Source: Clostridiales bacterium (GTDB lineage: Bacteria; Bacillota; Clostridia; Oscillospirales; Acutalibacteraceae). Taken from it: DNA of 64,000 nt. A program made the position numbers and the translations under genes. The DNA lies in NCBI GenBank assembly GCA_021199275.1, contig JAJQIJ010000001.1, positions 90,473 to 154,472 on the forward strand, given 5' to 3'. The notes under the pieces are model-generated. The model was not told where the DNA came from. It made no database searches and saw nothing but the letters and a program-made list of their open reading frames with translations. This document shows positions 43,082-51,525 of the stretch, one piece after another. Every line of letters starts with the position of its first letter. Within the stretch, counting starts at the first letter, position 1.

Positions 43082-43924
43082 TTAAGCTTTGTTGTCGCAG
43101 CCGAAAATAAGCATGTGCCGTTTGGCATTCAGGTAAGCACCTTCTATTTCTGCTGCGTGCAAATCATAATAATTTGTAATTTCATTTCTTCCATAACGGG
43201 CGGCAACATTGTGTTCAACACTGTCAAACGTTGCGGTGGCTATGTTTATTTTTTTTATGCCGGTTTCGGCGCATTTTTTAAAATCACAGTCGCTTATTCC
43301 GGTGCCGCCGTGCAAAACCAGCGGAACCTGCACAAGCTTGCTGCACCTTTCCAAAATGTCAAAACGCAGTTTGGGCGTTTCTTTATAATTCCCGTGCGCA
43401 TTGCCTATTGCAACGGCAAGCGCGTCAATGCCTGTTTCATTTGCAAACAGCTGTGCTTCCTGGGGCTTTGTGCAGTTTACGGCAATGTCTTCGCTGCCGT
43501 CTTCAGAGCCGCCCACAGCGCCTATTTCAGCCTCAACCGCCGCGCCGTATTTACGCGCTGCTGAAACTATTTTCTGCGTGCCGGCTATGTTTTCTGAAAG
43601 GCTCAGGTGGCTGCCGTCAAACATAACCGAAGTAAAACCAAGTTCAAGCGCTTCGTCAATTTTTTCTTCTGTTTTACCATGGTCAAAATGCACGGCAACA
43701 GGGGTTTTAGCCGCCTTTGCCGCCGCCACCATTAACGGGCCTATAATTTCCAGCGGGGACTGCTTTAAACGCACCTCTGCTATTTGAATTATTGCCGGCG
43801 CTGACAGTTCGCGGGCGGCTTTTAAAACGCCAAGCACCATTTCCATGTTTGCAACTGAAAATGAACCAACTGCCCAGCCGCCGCTTTTTGCCGCGCTGAG
43901 TAAATCACGCATATTTACAAGCAT
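43082..43924 (-). CDS. iolJ: Class II aldolase, IolJ/FbaA-like
   Basis: 280 residues from the ATG at 43924, after AGGATTTGATTTT. The track's first 27 residues are rejected. VHFDHG (H79, D81, H82) holds the zinc ligand region, EIGAVGGSEDG the loop, LHGGTGISD and INIATA the phosphate and zinc sites. It is a class II fructose-bisphosphate or 6-phospho-5-dehydro-2-deoxygluconate aldolase. The adjacent IolC-like kinase favours the latter. It is the first gene of this two-gene minus-strand unit. Confidence 0.85.
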   Translation of the reverse strand: MLVNMRDLLSAAKSGGWAVGSFSVANMEMVLGVLKAARELSAPAIIQIAEVRLKQSPLEIIGPLMVAAAKAAKTPVAVHFDHGKTEEKIDEALELGFTSVMFDGSHLSLSENIAGTQKIVSAARKYGAAVEAEIGAVGGSEDGSEDIAVNCTKPQEAQLFANETGIDALAVAIGNAHGNYKETPKLRFDILERCSKLVQVPLVLHGGTGISDCDFKKCAETGIKKINIATATFDSVEHNVAARYGRNEITNYYDLHAAEIEGAYLNAKRHMLIFGCDNKA

Positions 43925-43969
43925 AAAATCAAATCCTAAAAAACAAAAATGTTTGGGCCGCTTTAACAG

Positions 43970-44015
43970 CTTATGGGAAACGCCCCGTTGCACAATGGCA
44001 GGCAAAACATATTAA
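43970..44015 (+). repeat. Possible miniature copy of the dispersed repeat
   Basis: cttatgggaaacgcccc at the left and ggcaggcaaaacatatta at the right resemble the two ends of the full repeat with the middle removed. Very similar in layout to the segment at 45980. Low certainty. Confidence 0.3.
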
Positions 44016-44124
44016 AGCTTATTTCCAAATTTTTAACATGCAAAATCTGCCTGCCGGCTGCGGTAATGGCAGGCAATTACTTTGAAACGCGCTGCCGTCG
44101 CGGCGCAGCTGTTAACTAAATTAT

Positions 44125-44456
44125 GCGGGCCGGCTGGTAAGCCGAGTTCTGTTTCAGGCAGTTATCTATCTAGGCATACCGTTGCCGATATGCTCAAGCC
44201 ACATTTCGGGATTATGTGTCGAGCAAACAACTTCCCATTCTGTGTTGCAGCGGATAGGGTTTACATGGCAGCGCACGTTACCGCGCGCTCGGTGGGCTCT
44301 TACCCCGCCTTTCCACCCTTGCCGCAAAAGCGGCGGTTTATTTCTGTTGCACTTTCCCTAAGATTACTCTCGGCGGCCGTTAGCCGTTACCCTGCTCTGT
44401 GCTGCTCGGACTTTCCTCACATTAAAAAATGCGCAACTGCCCCACCGGCCCGCCGT
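44125..44456 (-). ncRNA. rnpB: RNase P RNA
   Basis: Read on the minus strand: GGCGGGCCGG pairs with CCGGCCCGC at the 3' end (P1). Conserved blocks follow in order: GAGGAAAGTCCG, CAGGGTAACGGC, GGGAAAGTGCAACAGAAA, AAACCGCC, GGTAAGAGCCCACC, GGTAAACCC and the 3' end AGATAGATAACTGCC...ACAGAACTCGGCTTAC. It is the catalytic RNA of tRNA 5' processing. The 149-residue ORF on the + strand here is a shadow. Confidence 0.96.
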
Positions 44457-44516
44457 TCAACAACGGGGCAAAAAGCCCCCTTAATTAAACGCTTTGTCAA
44501 AAGCTCGGTCGCATAT

Positions 44517-44545
44517 ATTTTAATTAATTAAAACTTATATGTCAA
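44517..44545 (-). promoter_or_regulatory. Promoter of rnpB
   Basis: On the minus strand TTGACA, a 17-base spacer, then TAAAAT. Transcription would start about 55 bases before the mature RNA. Confidence 0.8.
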
Positions 44546-44564
44546 CAATTTTTGGAATATATGG

Positions 44565-44593
44565 TTGAAAATATTTTCAATATGTAGTAAAAT
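44565..44593 (+). promoter_or_regulatory. Promoter of the LCP gene
   Basis: TTGAAA, a 17-base spacer, then TAAAAT, divergent from the rnpB promoter with the -35 boxes 19 bases apart. Confidence 0.7.
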
Positions 44594-44676
44594 CAAAGCA
44601 ACACGGCTTGTTTTATTGTTTGATTTATTCTTTCTTTTATTGCACGGCCGTGCGCTTTGTTTAAGGAGGTATAATT

Positions 44677-45909
44677 ATGGACAACGGCGATGAAAAATAT
44701 TATAACCCCGACGAAAGAGACAGGACCGTGCCGCCGGAAGAAAATTATTATCAAAAAAGTAATTTATATAGCGACATTGACTTGAATTTTAATTCAAGGC
44801 AGCGCAGCGACGTTCAAAACGAAATAATAAACCACCAGGGCGACGGGACATACAGCCCAGACGCTGAAAATTACATGGCCGAAGAGCCGGCCGAGCCGCG
44901 GCGCGTTTCGCGCGGCACAGGAAATAACAACACTGCGTCACTGGGGCAGCCGGGTGCGGGCAAACAAAAGAAAAGCCGAAAAAAAGCTTCAAAAACAAAA
45001 AAAAGGCTTATCGCAGCGCTTATAATAATTTTAATTCTTTTGGTGTTGCCGGGGCTGCTGGTTAATTCGGTTTTGTCACGCATAATATATGACGACAGGG
45101 AAGAGGACTATGTTTCATCTTCCGAACTTTATTCAGACAGCAGCGTAAAAAATATTTTACTGCTTGGGGTTGACGCCAGGAGCGAAGACAGCGACGACAG
45201 CAGCCGCTCTGATTCAATGATTTTGGTTTCCATTGACTCTGCAAACAACTGCATAAAAATGACGTCTTTTCTGCGCGACACATGGCTTTATATTCCGTGT
45301 CTGGGCTACAACCAGCGGCTGAATGCCGCATGCAGATACGGCGGTTACCAGGGCGTTGTTGACGCAATTGAATATAATTACGGCATTGAAATAGAGGGCT
45401 ATGTTGTAACCGACTTTGAAATGTTTCAGATTATGGTAGACAGCATTGGCGGAATTGAAATTGAAATTACCGAAGCGGAAGCAAACGAAGTTACCAACCA
45501 CCCCTCAACATACGGCGATGTTACGCTTGAAGCCGGCACGCAGACTTTAAGCGGCGAACAGGCGCTTGCATATTGCCGAATCAGAAAGGTGGGCACAGAC
45601 TGGGCGCGCACAGAACGCCAGCGCACTGTAATGCAGGAAATTTTAAGCGAACTGCTTTCGTCTAACCCGTTTACAGCGTTTAAAACCGTTTTCAATGTTG
45701 CGCCTTATATTGAAACAAACCTTTCAAAGTCTGAAATAATCAGCGCTGCGCTTAAGGCCCTTTTCAGCATAAGCGGCGGTTTTGAAACAGCGGCTTGCCC
45801 GTTTGACGGCACATGGAGCTATTCCACAATAAACGGGGCTGATGTCATTACAATAGATTTGGAAGCAAACCGGGAAGAACTCATAAATTTCATATACAGC
45901 AGCGACTAA
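44677..45909 (+). CDS. LytR-CpsA-Psr family protein
   Basis: 410 residues. A long, charged cytoplasmic N-terminus of about 108 residues leads to one membrane helix (RLIAALIIILILLVLPGLLV). The external LCP domain (about 155-330) shows ILLLGVDAR, SRSDSMILVSID, SFLRDTWLYIP and RIRKVGTDWARTERQR, the Arg residues that bind pyrophosphate of lipid carriers. It attaches anionic polymers or polysaccharides to peptidoglycan. The start has AAGGAGGTATAATT. It is monocistronic behind its own promoter. Confidence 0.93.
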   Translation: MDNGDEKYYNPDERDRTVPPEENYYQKSNLYSDIDLNFNSRQRSDVQNEIINHQGDGTYSPDAENYMAEEPAEPRRVSRGTGNNNTASLGQPGAGKQKKSRKKASKTKKRLIAALIIILILLVLPGLLVNSVLSRIIYDDREEDYVSSSELYSDSSVKNILLLGVDARSEDSDDSSRSDSMILVSIDSANNCIKMTSFLRDTWLYIPCLGYNQRLNAACRYGGYQGVVDAIEYNYGIEIEGYVVTDFEMFQIMVDSIGGIEIEITEAEANEVTNHPSTYGDVTLEAGTQTLSGEQALAYCRIRKVGTDWARTERQRTVMQEILSELLSSNPFTAFKTVFNVAPYIETNLSKSEIISAALKALFSISGGFETAACPFDGTWSYSTINGADVITIDLEANREELINFIYSSD

Positions 45910-45914
45910 AAAGC

Positions 45915-45936
45915 GGCAAATTTCATTAAATTTGCC
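45915..45936 (+). terminator. Hairpin after the LCP gene
   Basis: Perfect GGCAAATTT(catt)AAATTTGCC right after the stop. There is no U-run directly behind it; further GC-rich pairing (GCCGG...CCGGC) precedes CTTTTT at about 45957. Confidence 0.4.
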
Positions 45937-45979
45937 CGCCGGCTGCGCCCGGCACGCTTTTTCGCCCGGCGCAGATTTT

Positions 45980-46025
45980 CTTATGGAATGTGCACCGCTG
46001 CACGGCAAAAAGCATATTAAATTTT
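45980..46025 (+). repeat. Possible miniature copy of the dispersed repeat
   Basis: cttatggaatgtgcaccg... cggcaaaaagcatattaa resembles the segment at 43970 and the ends of the full repeat. It immediately precedes the SD of the serine hydrolase gene. Low certainty. Confidence 0.3.
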
Positions 46026-46036
46026 AGGAGTAAATT

Positions 46037-47629
46037 ATGGAAATGTTAAAAAACTGTAATCTTGAACGCCAGACCCCGGAAGAGGCTGGCGTTGACAGCG
46101 CGGCGATTAAAGCTTTTATTGATGAAATAAACGAAAAAAAGCTTGGGCTGCAAAGCTTTACTATAGTCAGAAACAATAAAATCTGCGCGCAATGTTTCTG
46201 GAAGCCCTATGCCGCTGAATGGCCGCATGTGCTTTATTCCATGAGCAAGTCAGTAACCTCAACCGCAGTCGGCTTTGCTGTGGAAGAGGGGCTTATTCAT
46301 CTGGACGACAGGGTGTCAGACTTTTTCCCCGAATATGCCATGGCGAAACGCCCCGGCAACAGAAAGCTGACTGTTCGCATGCTGCTTACAATGCGCTCAG
46401 ACAAATTTATTACGGTTTTGGAAGAAAAGGAAAACAAAGACTGGATTAAACAGTTTTTCGCAGCCGGCTTTATTGCCCCGCCGGACACTAAATTTAATTA
46501 CATATCTGAAAACACATTTATGCTTTCCGCCATTATTTCAAAGGTTACCGGCATGAGCATGGTTGATTACCTTTACCCCAGAATGTTTGAGCCGCTGGGC
46601 ATTGAAAAGCCGTTTTGGGAACAAGACGGAAAGGGAAACAATGCCGCCGGCTGGGGGCTTTATATGCGTTCGGAAGACCTTGCAAAATTCTTTTTGCCAT
46701 ATTTAAACGGCGGAAAATGGATTGACGGCACGCAGCTCATTCCCGAAAACTGGGTAAAAGAGGCTACCAAAAAGCAAACCGACTCTGTGGGAGACGGTTA
46801 CATAGACAATATGTGCGGCTATGGCTATCAGTTTTGGCGCAATCAAGACGAAAAAAGCTTTCGCGCAGACGGGCTTTTCGGCCAGCGCTGCTATATGTTC
46901 CCGCAACACAACGCGCTGGTTGTGCTCAATTCAGGCGAAAGCGAAGACTATAAAATAATGAAAGTTTTCTGGAAACATTTCCCCAGATGTTTTCAGGATT
47001 CGCCGTTGCCGGAAAACAAACAGGCTTTTCAGGAAATGCAAAAATGCATTTCAGCATGCCAGGTTGAAAGGCTTGAAAGCGCGCCGCGCAGGGCAGACCT
47101 TGAAGCAAAAATCAGCGGCAAAAAAATTAAATGCCATTCAAACAAATATACATCTCTTATATCTATTTCAATTTATAACATGCTTTATAAAAAACCGGGA
47201 AATATAAAAGAAATGCAGTTTGACTTTACCCCGGGCGGGCTTAGCTTTACCTGGCGCGAAAAGCAAGACGTTAACACAATAAACGTTGGAATGGACGGCA
47301 GCTGGCGGCAAAGCGAAATTAATTTGCGAGATTTGCATTACCACACCTTTGCCGAAGCCGCATGGCAGGCAGACGGCAGTCTGGAACTCTGGATACGCCC
47401 GGTGGAATCTGCCCATGTAAGAAAGTGGACTTTTGTTTTCAGCGAAAACTGCAAAAACGTTAAAATTACGAACACCATGTCGCCAACGTTTGAAGAGCTG
47501 GTTATTTATTACCTGACCTTTGCGGGGCAGCCGGTAAAGCATGAAGCTTCTGAAAAATTTATTAAAAAAGCAATAGTTGACCTTGGGCTTCCGGTGCTGG
47601 AGCCTGACTTCAGCGGCAAGCTTAAATAG
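46037..47629 (+). CDS. Serine hydrolase, class C beta-lactamase/PBP-like
   Basis: 530 residues. The nucleophile block is YSMSKSVTSTAVGFAVEEG (SxxK, near residue 71) and the second motif YISEN (Y-x-N-like). TKQQTD-region and GYGYQFWRN match the beta-lactamase-related serine hydrolase family (EstB/AmpC-like). About 170 C-terminal residues form an extra beta domain. No signal peptide is visible, so a cytoplasmic esterase or peptidase role is as likely as cell-wall work. AGGAG lies six bases before the ATG. A terminator follows. Confidence 0.85.
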   Translation: MEMLKNCNLERQTPEEAGVDSAAIKAFIDEINEKKLGLQSFTIVRNNKICAQCFWKPYAAEWPHVLYSMSKSVTSTAVGFAVEEGLIHLDDRVSDFFPEYAMAKRPGNRKLTVRMLLTMRSDKFITVLEEKENKDWIKQFFAAGFIAPPDTKFNYISENTFMLSAIISKVTGMSMVDYLYPRMFEPLGIEKPFWEQDGKGNNAAGWGLYMRSEDLAKFFLPYLNGGKWIDGTQLIPENWVKEATKKQTDSVGDGYIDNMCGYGYQFWRNQDEKSFRADGLFGQRCYMFPQHNALVVLNSGESEDYKIMKVFWKHFPRCFQDSPLPENKQAFQEMQKCISACQVERLESAPRRADLEAKISGKKIKCHSNKYTSLISISIYNMLYKKPGNIKEMQFDFTPGGLSFTWREKQDVNTINVGMDGSWRQSEINLRDLHYHTFAEAAWQADGSLELWIRPVESAHVRKWTFVFSENCKNVKITNTMSPTFEELVIYYLTFAGQPVKHEASEKFIKKAIVDLGLPVLEPDFSGKLK

Positions 47630-47770
47630 CCCATGCGTGTTTGCCGAAAGACAAGCTTTAAGTCAAATATCGGCTTAAAGTTAACCGCTGTTTTTTAAAA
47701 TATTGGCTTTGAGCAAACAGCAAACAAGCTGTGCCTGAATTCAAATAACTTTCTGTTGCACTATCAATAA

Positions 47771-47812
47771 AAACCCCTTGCGGCAGATTAAACTGCCATA
47801 AGGGGTTGCTTT
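47771..47812. terminator. Bidirectional terminator between convergent genes
   Basis: AACCCCTTgcGGCAG(attaaa)CTGCCatAAGGGGTT, with T-rich sequence on both sides. Confidence 0.85.
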
Positions 47813-47855
47813 AATTTTAATAAGTATTGGGGCAGGAGCCGGTGCCAAAGCTTAT

Positions 47856-48599
47856 TTAAGACCACTGCATTGCCTTTATGGAAAAGCCAAGGGTTGAATC
47901 AAGCTTGTTTTTTTGAATTACAGCTGTAAGCGCGCTGTATTCGCAGCCGGAAGAGTTTTCGGCGGTAACCATGGCTGTTACTTTGTAATAATTATTATTG
48001 CCCAGATATTCTATTTTCTGAATTTCAACGCTGTGCGTTGCCTGCTCGCTGAATTCAATATTAAATGTTTTAGACTCTTCGCTATAAGTTATGGGCGTGT
48101 TTTCCAGAAAAGCGCAGCTTTCGTTAAAATCTGTTACTGCACCGCCGAAATATTTGAACAGATAAATGGTGATTTCACCGTGAGACAGGCCTGTTGTTTC
48201 TTCGGGCGACTTTCTTTCAGCCATCCACACAGCAACATGGCAGGCAACTGACGCCGGCACGCCGTCTGAATTTTCAAAGCTTTCAGCATATAAATACGGC
48301 ACGCTCAGCATTTCTGTAAGCTTTTCAATGTCGCTGTCTGAAAACTGCACCGCTTCGCCGCTGTCTGTGCTCAGCGGCACACGGTCATCGTCTGCGTCAA
48401 GCATGGTAAGGGCATTTTCGGTTTCCCCCTCAGCGCCGGCGGTGTTGTTTACCACGGTGCTTTGGCCGTTATAAAGGCTGTTTTTAGCTGCAAAAATATT
48501 GGTAATAAGCCCCATTTTATTCATAACATATGCAAGCGTAAGTGTTAAAGTAATTCCGACAACGAATATCGCAACAGATTTTTTCAGCACTTTGAACAA
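47856..48599 (-). CDS. Unrecognised membrane-anchored extracytoplasmic protein
   Basis: 247 residues. A single N-terminal hydrophobic helix (SVAIFVVGITLTLTLAYVM, about residues 9-27) is followed by a mostly polar, acidic external part with a low-complexity segment near residues 45-75. DIEKLTEMLSVPYLYAESF and SLGFSIKAMQWS are distinctive but match no family I know. It has its own promoter, divergent from the next membrane protein gene. A role at the cell surface is the most that can be said. Confidence 0.75.
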   Translation of the reverse strand: MFKVLKKSVAIFVVGITLTLTLAYVMNKMGLITNIFAAKNSLYNGQSTVVNNTAGAEGETENALTMLDADDDRVPLSTDSGEAVQFSDSDIEKLTEMLSVPYLYAESFENSDGVPASVACHVAVWMAERKSPEETTGLSHGEITIYLFKYFGGAVTDFNESCAFLENTPITYSEESKTFNIEFSEQATHSVEIQKIEYLGNNNYYKVTAMVTAENSSGCEYSALTAVIQKNKLDSTLGFSIKAMQWS

Positions 48600-48627
48600 C
48601 TCTTTTATGAAAAATTTCTATATCTAT

Positions 48628-48655
48628 ATTTTAACACCAGGCATATATTTGTAAA
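48628..48655 (-). promoter_or_regulatory. Promoter of the minus-strand anchored protein gene
   Basis: On the minus strand TTTACA, a 16-base spacer, then TAAAAT. Confidence 0.6.
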
Positions 48656-48671
48656 GCAATATCCGACTTTT

Positions 48672-48701
48672 TTGAACAAATATTTAAAGTTCATTCATAA
48701 T
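48672..48701 (+). promoter_or_regulatory. Promoter of the plus-strand membrane protein gene
   Basis: TTGAAC, an 18-base spacer, then CATAAT. Confidence 0.5.
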
Positions 48702-48843
48702 ATTTACATAATTTTAGCGGCGGCGTGTTCTTGCATGGGCGCTTTTGCATAAAAAAGCGTTGGCGCCCGACACTCAAAAAATGTTCGGCGCTGCCGTTCA
48801 GGGCATAAAACAGCTTTACATATTGCCGAAAGGGGTGTTTTTT

Positions 48844-49377
48844 TTGAAAGCTTCACTTAAGGCGGCTGCGTGCGGGCTTGTAACGGCAGCTTCAGTGGTG
48901 CTTATGTTTTTAGGCGGTGTTCTTTATATTTTTTCTTACGCCGTGCCTGTGGTTTTGGGCGTGCTGCTGTATATGTTTAAAAAAACTTTTAAAACACAGT
49001 GCGCCGCTGCGGTTTATGTTTCCACCTGCGTGCTGTCGCTGCTTTTTGTGCCGGAAAAGGAATGCGTGCTTATGTACATTTTGTTTTTCGGCTATTACCC
49101 GCTTTTTAAAGAAAAGCTTGACAAAATCAGGCCTGCATTTTTGAAATGGCTTGTTAAATTAGCTGTTTTCAATATTAGCATATTTATAATTGAACTATTG
49201 TGCGTTGTAATATTCAATATTGAATTTTTTGACGGCGGCGTTTTTTCATCTTCAATGCTTGCCATTTTTGCTGTCTGCATGAATATTTTGTTTTTGACTT
49301 ATGAATTCCTGCTGAAATACTATTTGATTTTATATGAAAAAAAGCTTGAAAAAAAGATAAAATCAATTTTCAGGTAA
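48844..49377 (+). CDS. Unrecognised multi-pass membrane protein
   Basis: 177 residues from the TTG at 48844, seven bases after AAAGGGGTG. The track's upstream 33 residues have no SD. Five or so hydrophobic segments are visible: AAACGLVTAASVVLMFLGGVLYI and four more, with the conserved-looking FGYYPLFKEKLDKI between them and a KKLEKKIKSIFR tail. It is probably an integral membrane protein of unknown function. It lies between a divergent gene and a lipoprotein gene and shows no operon partner. Confidence 0.7.
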   Translation: MKASLKAAACGLVTAASVVLMFLGGVLYIFSYAVPVVLGVLLYMFKKTFKTQCAAAVYVSTCVLSLLFVPEKECVLMYILFFGYYPLFKEKLDKIRPAFLKWLVKLAVFNISIFIIELLCVVIFNIEFFDGGVFSSSMLAIFAVCMNILFLTYEFLLKYYLILYEKKLEKKIKSIFR

Positions 49378-49595
49378 GCCCTTTACAAAGCTCGCCCCTT
49401 TTTCCTTTCGCTGCGCCGTGGCTTTGGAATTTTTAGCGGCGGGGCTTTTTTAATACGGCGCTTTAGCCGAAATATGATATTTTATTTCGTTTTATGAAAA
49501 ACTATTGCATTATTAATTTTTATTTGCTATTATTAAAAAGTAAATATATTTTACCTGCGCTCTTTCAGGGCGCAGCGCGGAAAGGCTCTGAAAAA

Positions 49596-51422
49596 ATGAA
49601 AAAATCAATTTGTGTTGTAATGTGTTTCTTGCTTGCGGTGTCGTCTGCGTTTATGTTTGCCGGCTGTTCAAAGGCGCAGGAACTTACATATGACGTTGTG
49701 CTGATTACAGACGGCGGCACTATAAGCGACGGGTCATATAATGAAAGCGCATGGAACGGAATAGTTCAATATGCTGAAAACACCGGCGCAAGCTACAGGT
49801 ATTACCAGCCGTCTCTTGACAATGATGTGCTGACTGACGAAGTTGCGGAAAAATATATTGAACTTGCCGCTGCCGCCGGCGCCAAATATATAGTTTTGCC
49901 CACAGACGCGTTTGATTCGGTAATTGAAAGCGCGGCGCTTCTTTACCCGGACATTAATTTTATTGTGGTAGACGGTAATTACGGCACAGACAGCGACTTT
50001 CAAAATGTTATGACTGTTTCGTTTGACACTATGCAAAGCGGCTTTCTTGCCGGGTATATGGCAGTTCTTGCCGGGAACACAGAGCTGGGCTATTTCGGCT
50101 CTTTCCTGAGCGACAGCTCATCAAGCTACGGCGCGGGCTTTGTGCAGGGCGCTGCATATGCCGCAAATGAGCTTGGGCTGCCCGTAACGCTTGACTATGC
50201 AGATTATGACAGCGAAAGCCTTACATATGACTATTCGGTAACCATAACCGCGAATTATGAAAAAATAGCAGATGTTGAAGAAGACTGCTTTGTTGTAAAT
50301 GTTGTAAACGGCAGCGGCTCCGGCACTTACACAGACGGCACAAATGTAACCCTTACAGCAGACCCGGCGCCCGCCGGCATGGTGTTTGACCACTGGGAAT
50401 ATGTAAGCGACACACAGGGCGTCAAAGACAGCAAGGTAAACCTTTCCACCACGAAAAAAACAGAAACAAACCTGCTTGTTGAAAAATGTGACTGCACAAT
50501 TACCGCGGTTTATGCTGAAGCTGAATCTGAAACATATTCCGTAACGGTTATGGCTGCAAACGGCACAGACGTTTATTCGGTGCAAAATATAACGGCAGAC
50601 TCTTCATGCACAATAACCGCACCGGCAGCTGAAAGCGGCATGGTGTTTGACCACTGGGAAGACAACAGCGAAGTTTCCGGCGCATTGTTATATGAAAGCG
50701 ATTCCGCCAGCACAACGTTTGAATTTATAGACGTTTATTGCGCTGACATTGTGCTGACGCCTGTTTATGTTGAAAGCGACGCCCCAACATTTGACGTTAC
50801 GGTTGTAACAGGCGAAGGCGGCAGCGGTGAAAGCACCGGCAGCGGCTCATATCAAAGCGGCGACTATGTTGAGCTTGTTGCCGCTGTTCCGGAAGAAGGC
50901 TATATCTTTTCAAGCTGGAGCAACACAGCGTCAGACGGCTATTCGGCAGGTCTTTCGCTTGAAAATGAATATTCGGCTTCAACTTCGTTTTCCATGGTAA
51001 ACCGCTGCCAGGCAGTTGTGGAAACCATGTATGACAGCGGCGTTACGCTTGTATATGCCGCCGGGCATGATGAAATCAGCGCCGTTTCAGACGCCACATG
51101 GAATTACAGCTTTCAGCTGTGGGCAATCGGCTCTGAAAATTACCAGTCAAGCTGGACTAATTATTACACAACCACTATTAAAGATTACGGCAGCGCGGTA
51201 TTGCAGTGCCTGGAAGCTTTTGCAGGCGGCACTGTGTTTACGGCAGACTGCTCAAACGGCAGCATTTCGCTGAGCTATGTTGCAGAAGATTATCAAGATT
51301 CATATGACGCGCTTTACCAAAGCTTGGCAAACGGCGGCATAAAGTTAAACACTGTTGACAGCAGCGAAGATATTGCCGCATGTTATTCGTCCAACCTTTT
51401 GACTTTTAATTATTGGGCATAG
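49596..51422 (+). CDS. BMP/PnrA-type lipoprotein with three inserted InlB-like repeats
   Basis: 608 residues. The start MKKSICVVMCFLL leads to a lipobox FAGC (Cys24). GGAAAGG precedes this ATG; the track start at 49494 is rejected. Residues 30-210 look like the first lobe of a BMP/PnrA nucleoside-binding protein (LITDGGTISDGSYNESAWNGI, SFDTMQSGFLAGYMA, YGAGFVQGAAYAA). Residues 479-585 continue that fold (GVTLVYAAGHDEIS, DYGSAVLQCLEAF). Between them are three Listeria-Bacteroides/InlB-type repeats with GMVFDHWE, VFDHWED and YIFSSWSN cores. No transporter genes are adjacent, so a sensing or surface-binding role is possible. Confidence 0.85.
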   Translation: MKKSICVVMCFLLAVSSAFMFAGCSKAQELTYDVVLITDGGTISDGSYNESAWNGIVQYAENTGASYRYYQPSLDNDVLTDEVAEKYIELAAAAGAKYIVLPTDAFDSVIESAALLYPDINFIVVDGNYGTDSDFQNVMTVSFDTMQSGFLAGYMAVLAGNTELGYFGSFLSDSSSSYGAGFVQGAAYAANELGLPVTLDYADYDSESLTYDYSVTITANYEKIADVEEDCFVVNVVNGSGSGTYTDGTNVTLTADPAPAGMVFDHWEYVSDTQGVKDSKVNLSTTKKTETNLLVEKCDCTITAVYAEAESETYSVTVMAANGTDVYSVQNITADSSCTITAPAAESGMVFDHWEDNSEVSGALLYESDSASTTFEFIDVYCADIVLTPVYVESDAPTFDVTVVTGEGGSGESTGSGSYQSGDYVELVAAVPEEGYIFSSWSNTASDGYSAGLSLENEYSASTSFSMVNRCQAVVETMYDSGVTLVYAAGHDEISAVSDATWNYSFQLWAIGSENYQSSWTNYYTTTIKDYGSAVLQCLEAFAGGTVFTADCSNGSISLSYVAEDYQDSYDALYQSLANGGIKLNTVDSSEDIAACYSSNLLTFNYWA

Positions 51423-51467
51423 CTTAGAAAATGCCGGGGTGCCCAAACGGCAAGCCCTTATTGAACA
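51423..51467 (+). repeat. Shortened copy of the dispersed repeat
   Basis: cttagaaaatgccgggg followed by acggcaagcccttattgaac: the 5' and 3' ends of the repeat joined, with the middle about 85 bases missing. It lies directly behind the stop of the lipoprotein gene. The 3' half matches full copies almost exactly. Confidence 0.6.
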
Positions 51468-51475
51468 GCAAAATA

Positions 51476-51507
51476 AAACCCGCCTCGATAGAGGCGGGTA
51501 TTTCTTT
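51476..51507. terminator. Terminator between lipoprotein gene and mntP remnant
   Basis: ACCCGCCTC(gata)GAGGCGGGT followed by ATTTCTTT, with AAATAAAA before it, so it may work in both directions. Confidence 0.75.
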
Positions 51508-51525
51508 AGACTGCTTTGTGTGTTC

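Noticed and set aside
44082-44531. 149-residue + strand ORF
   Set aside because: It lies across the RNase P RNA gene on the opposite strand, whose conserved blocks are unmistakable. No SD and no family.
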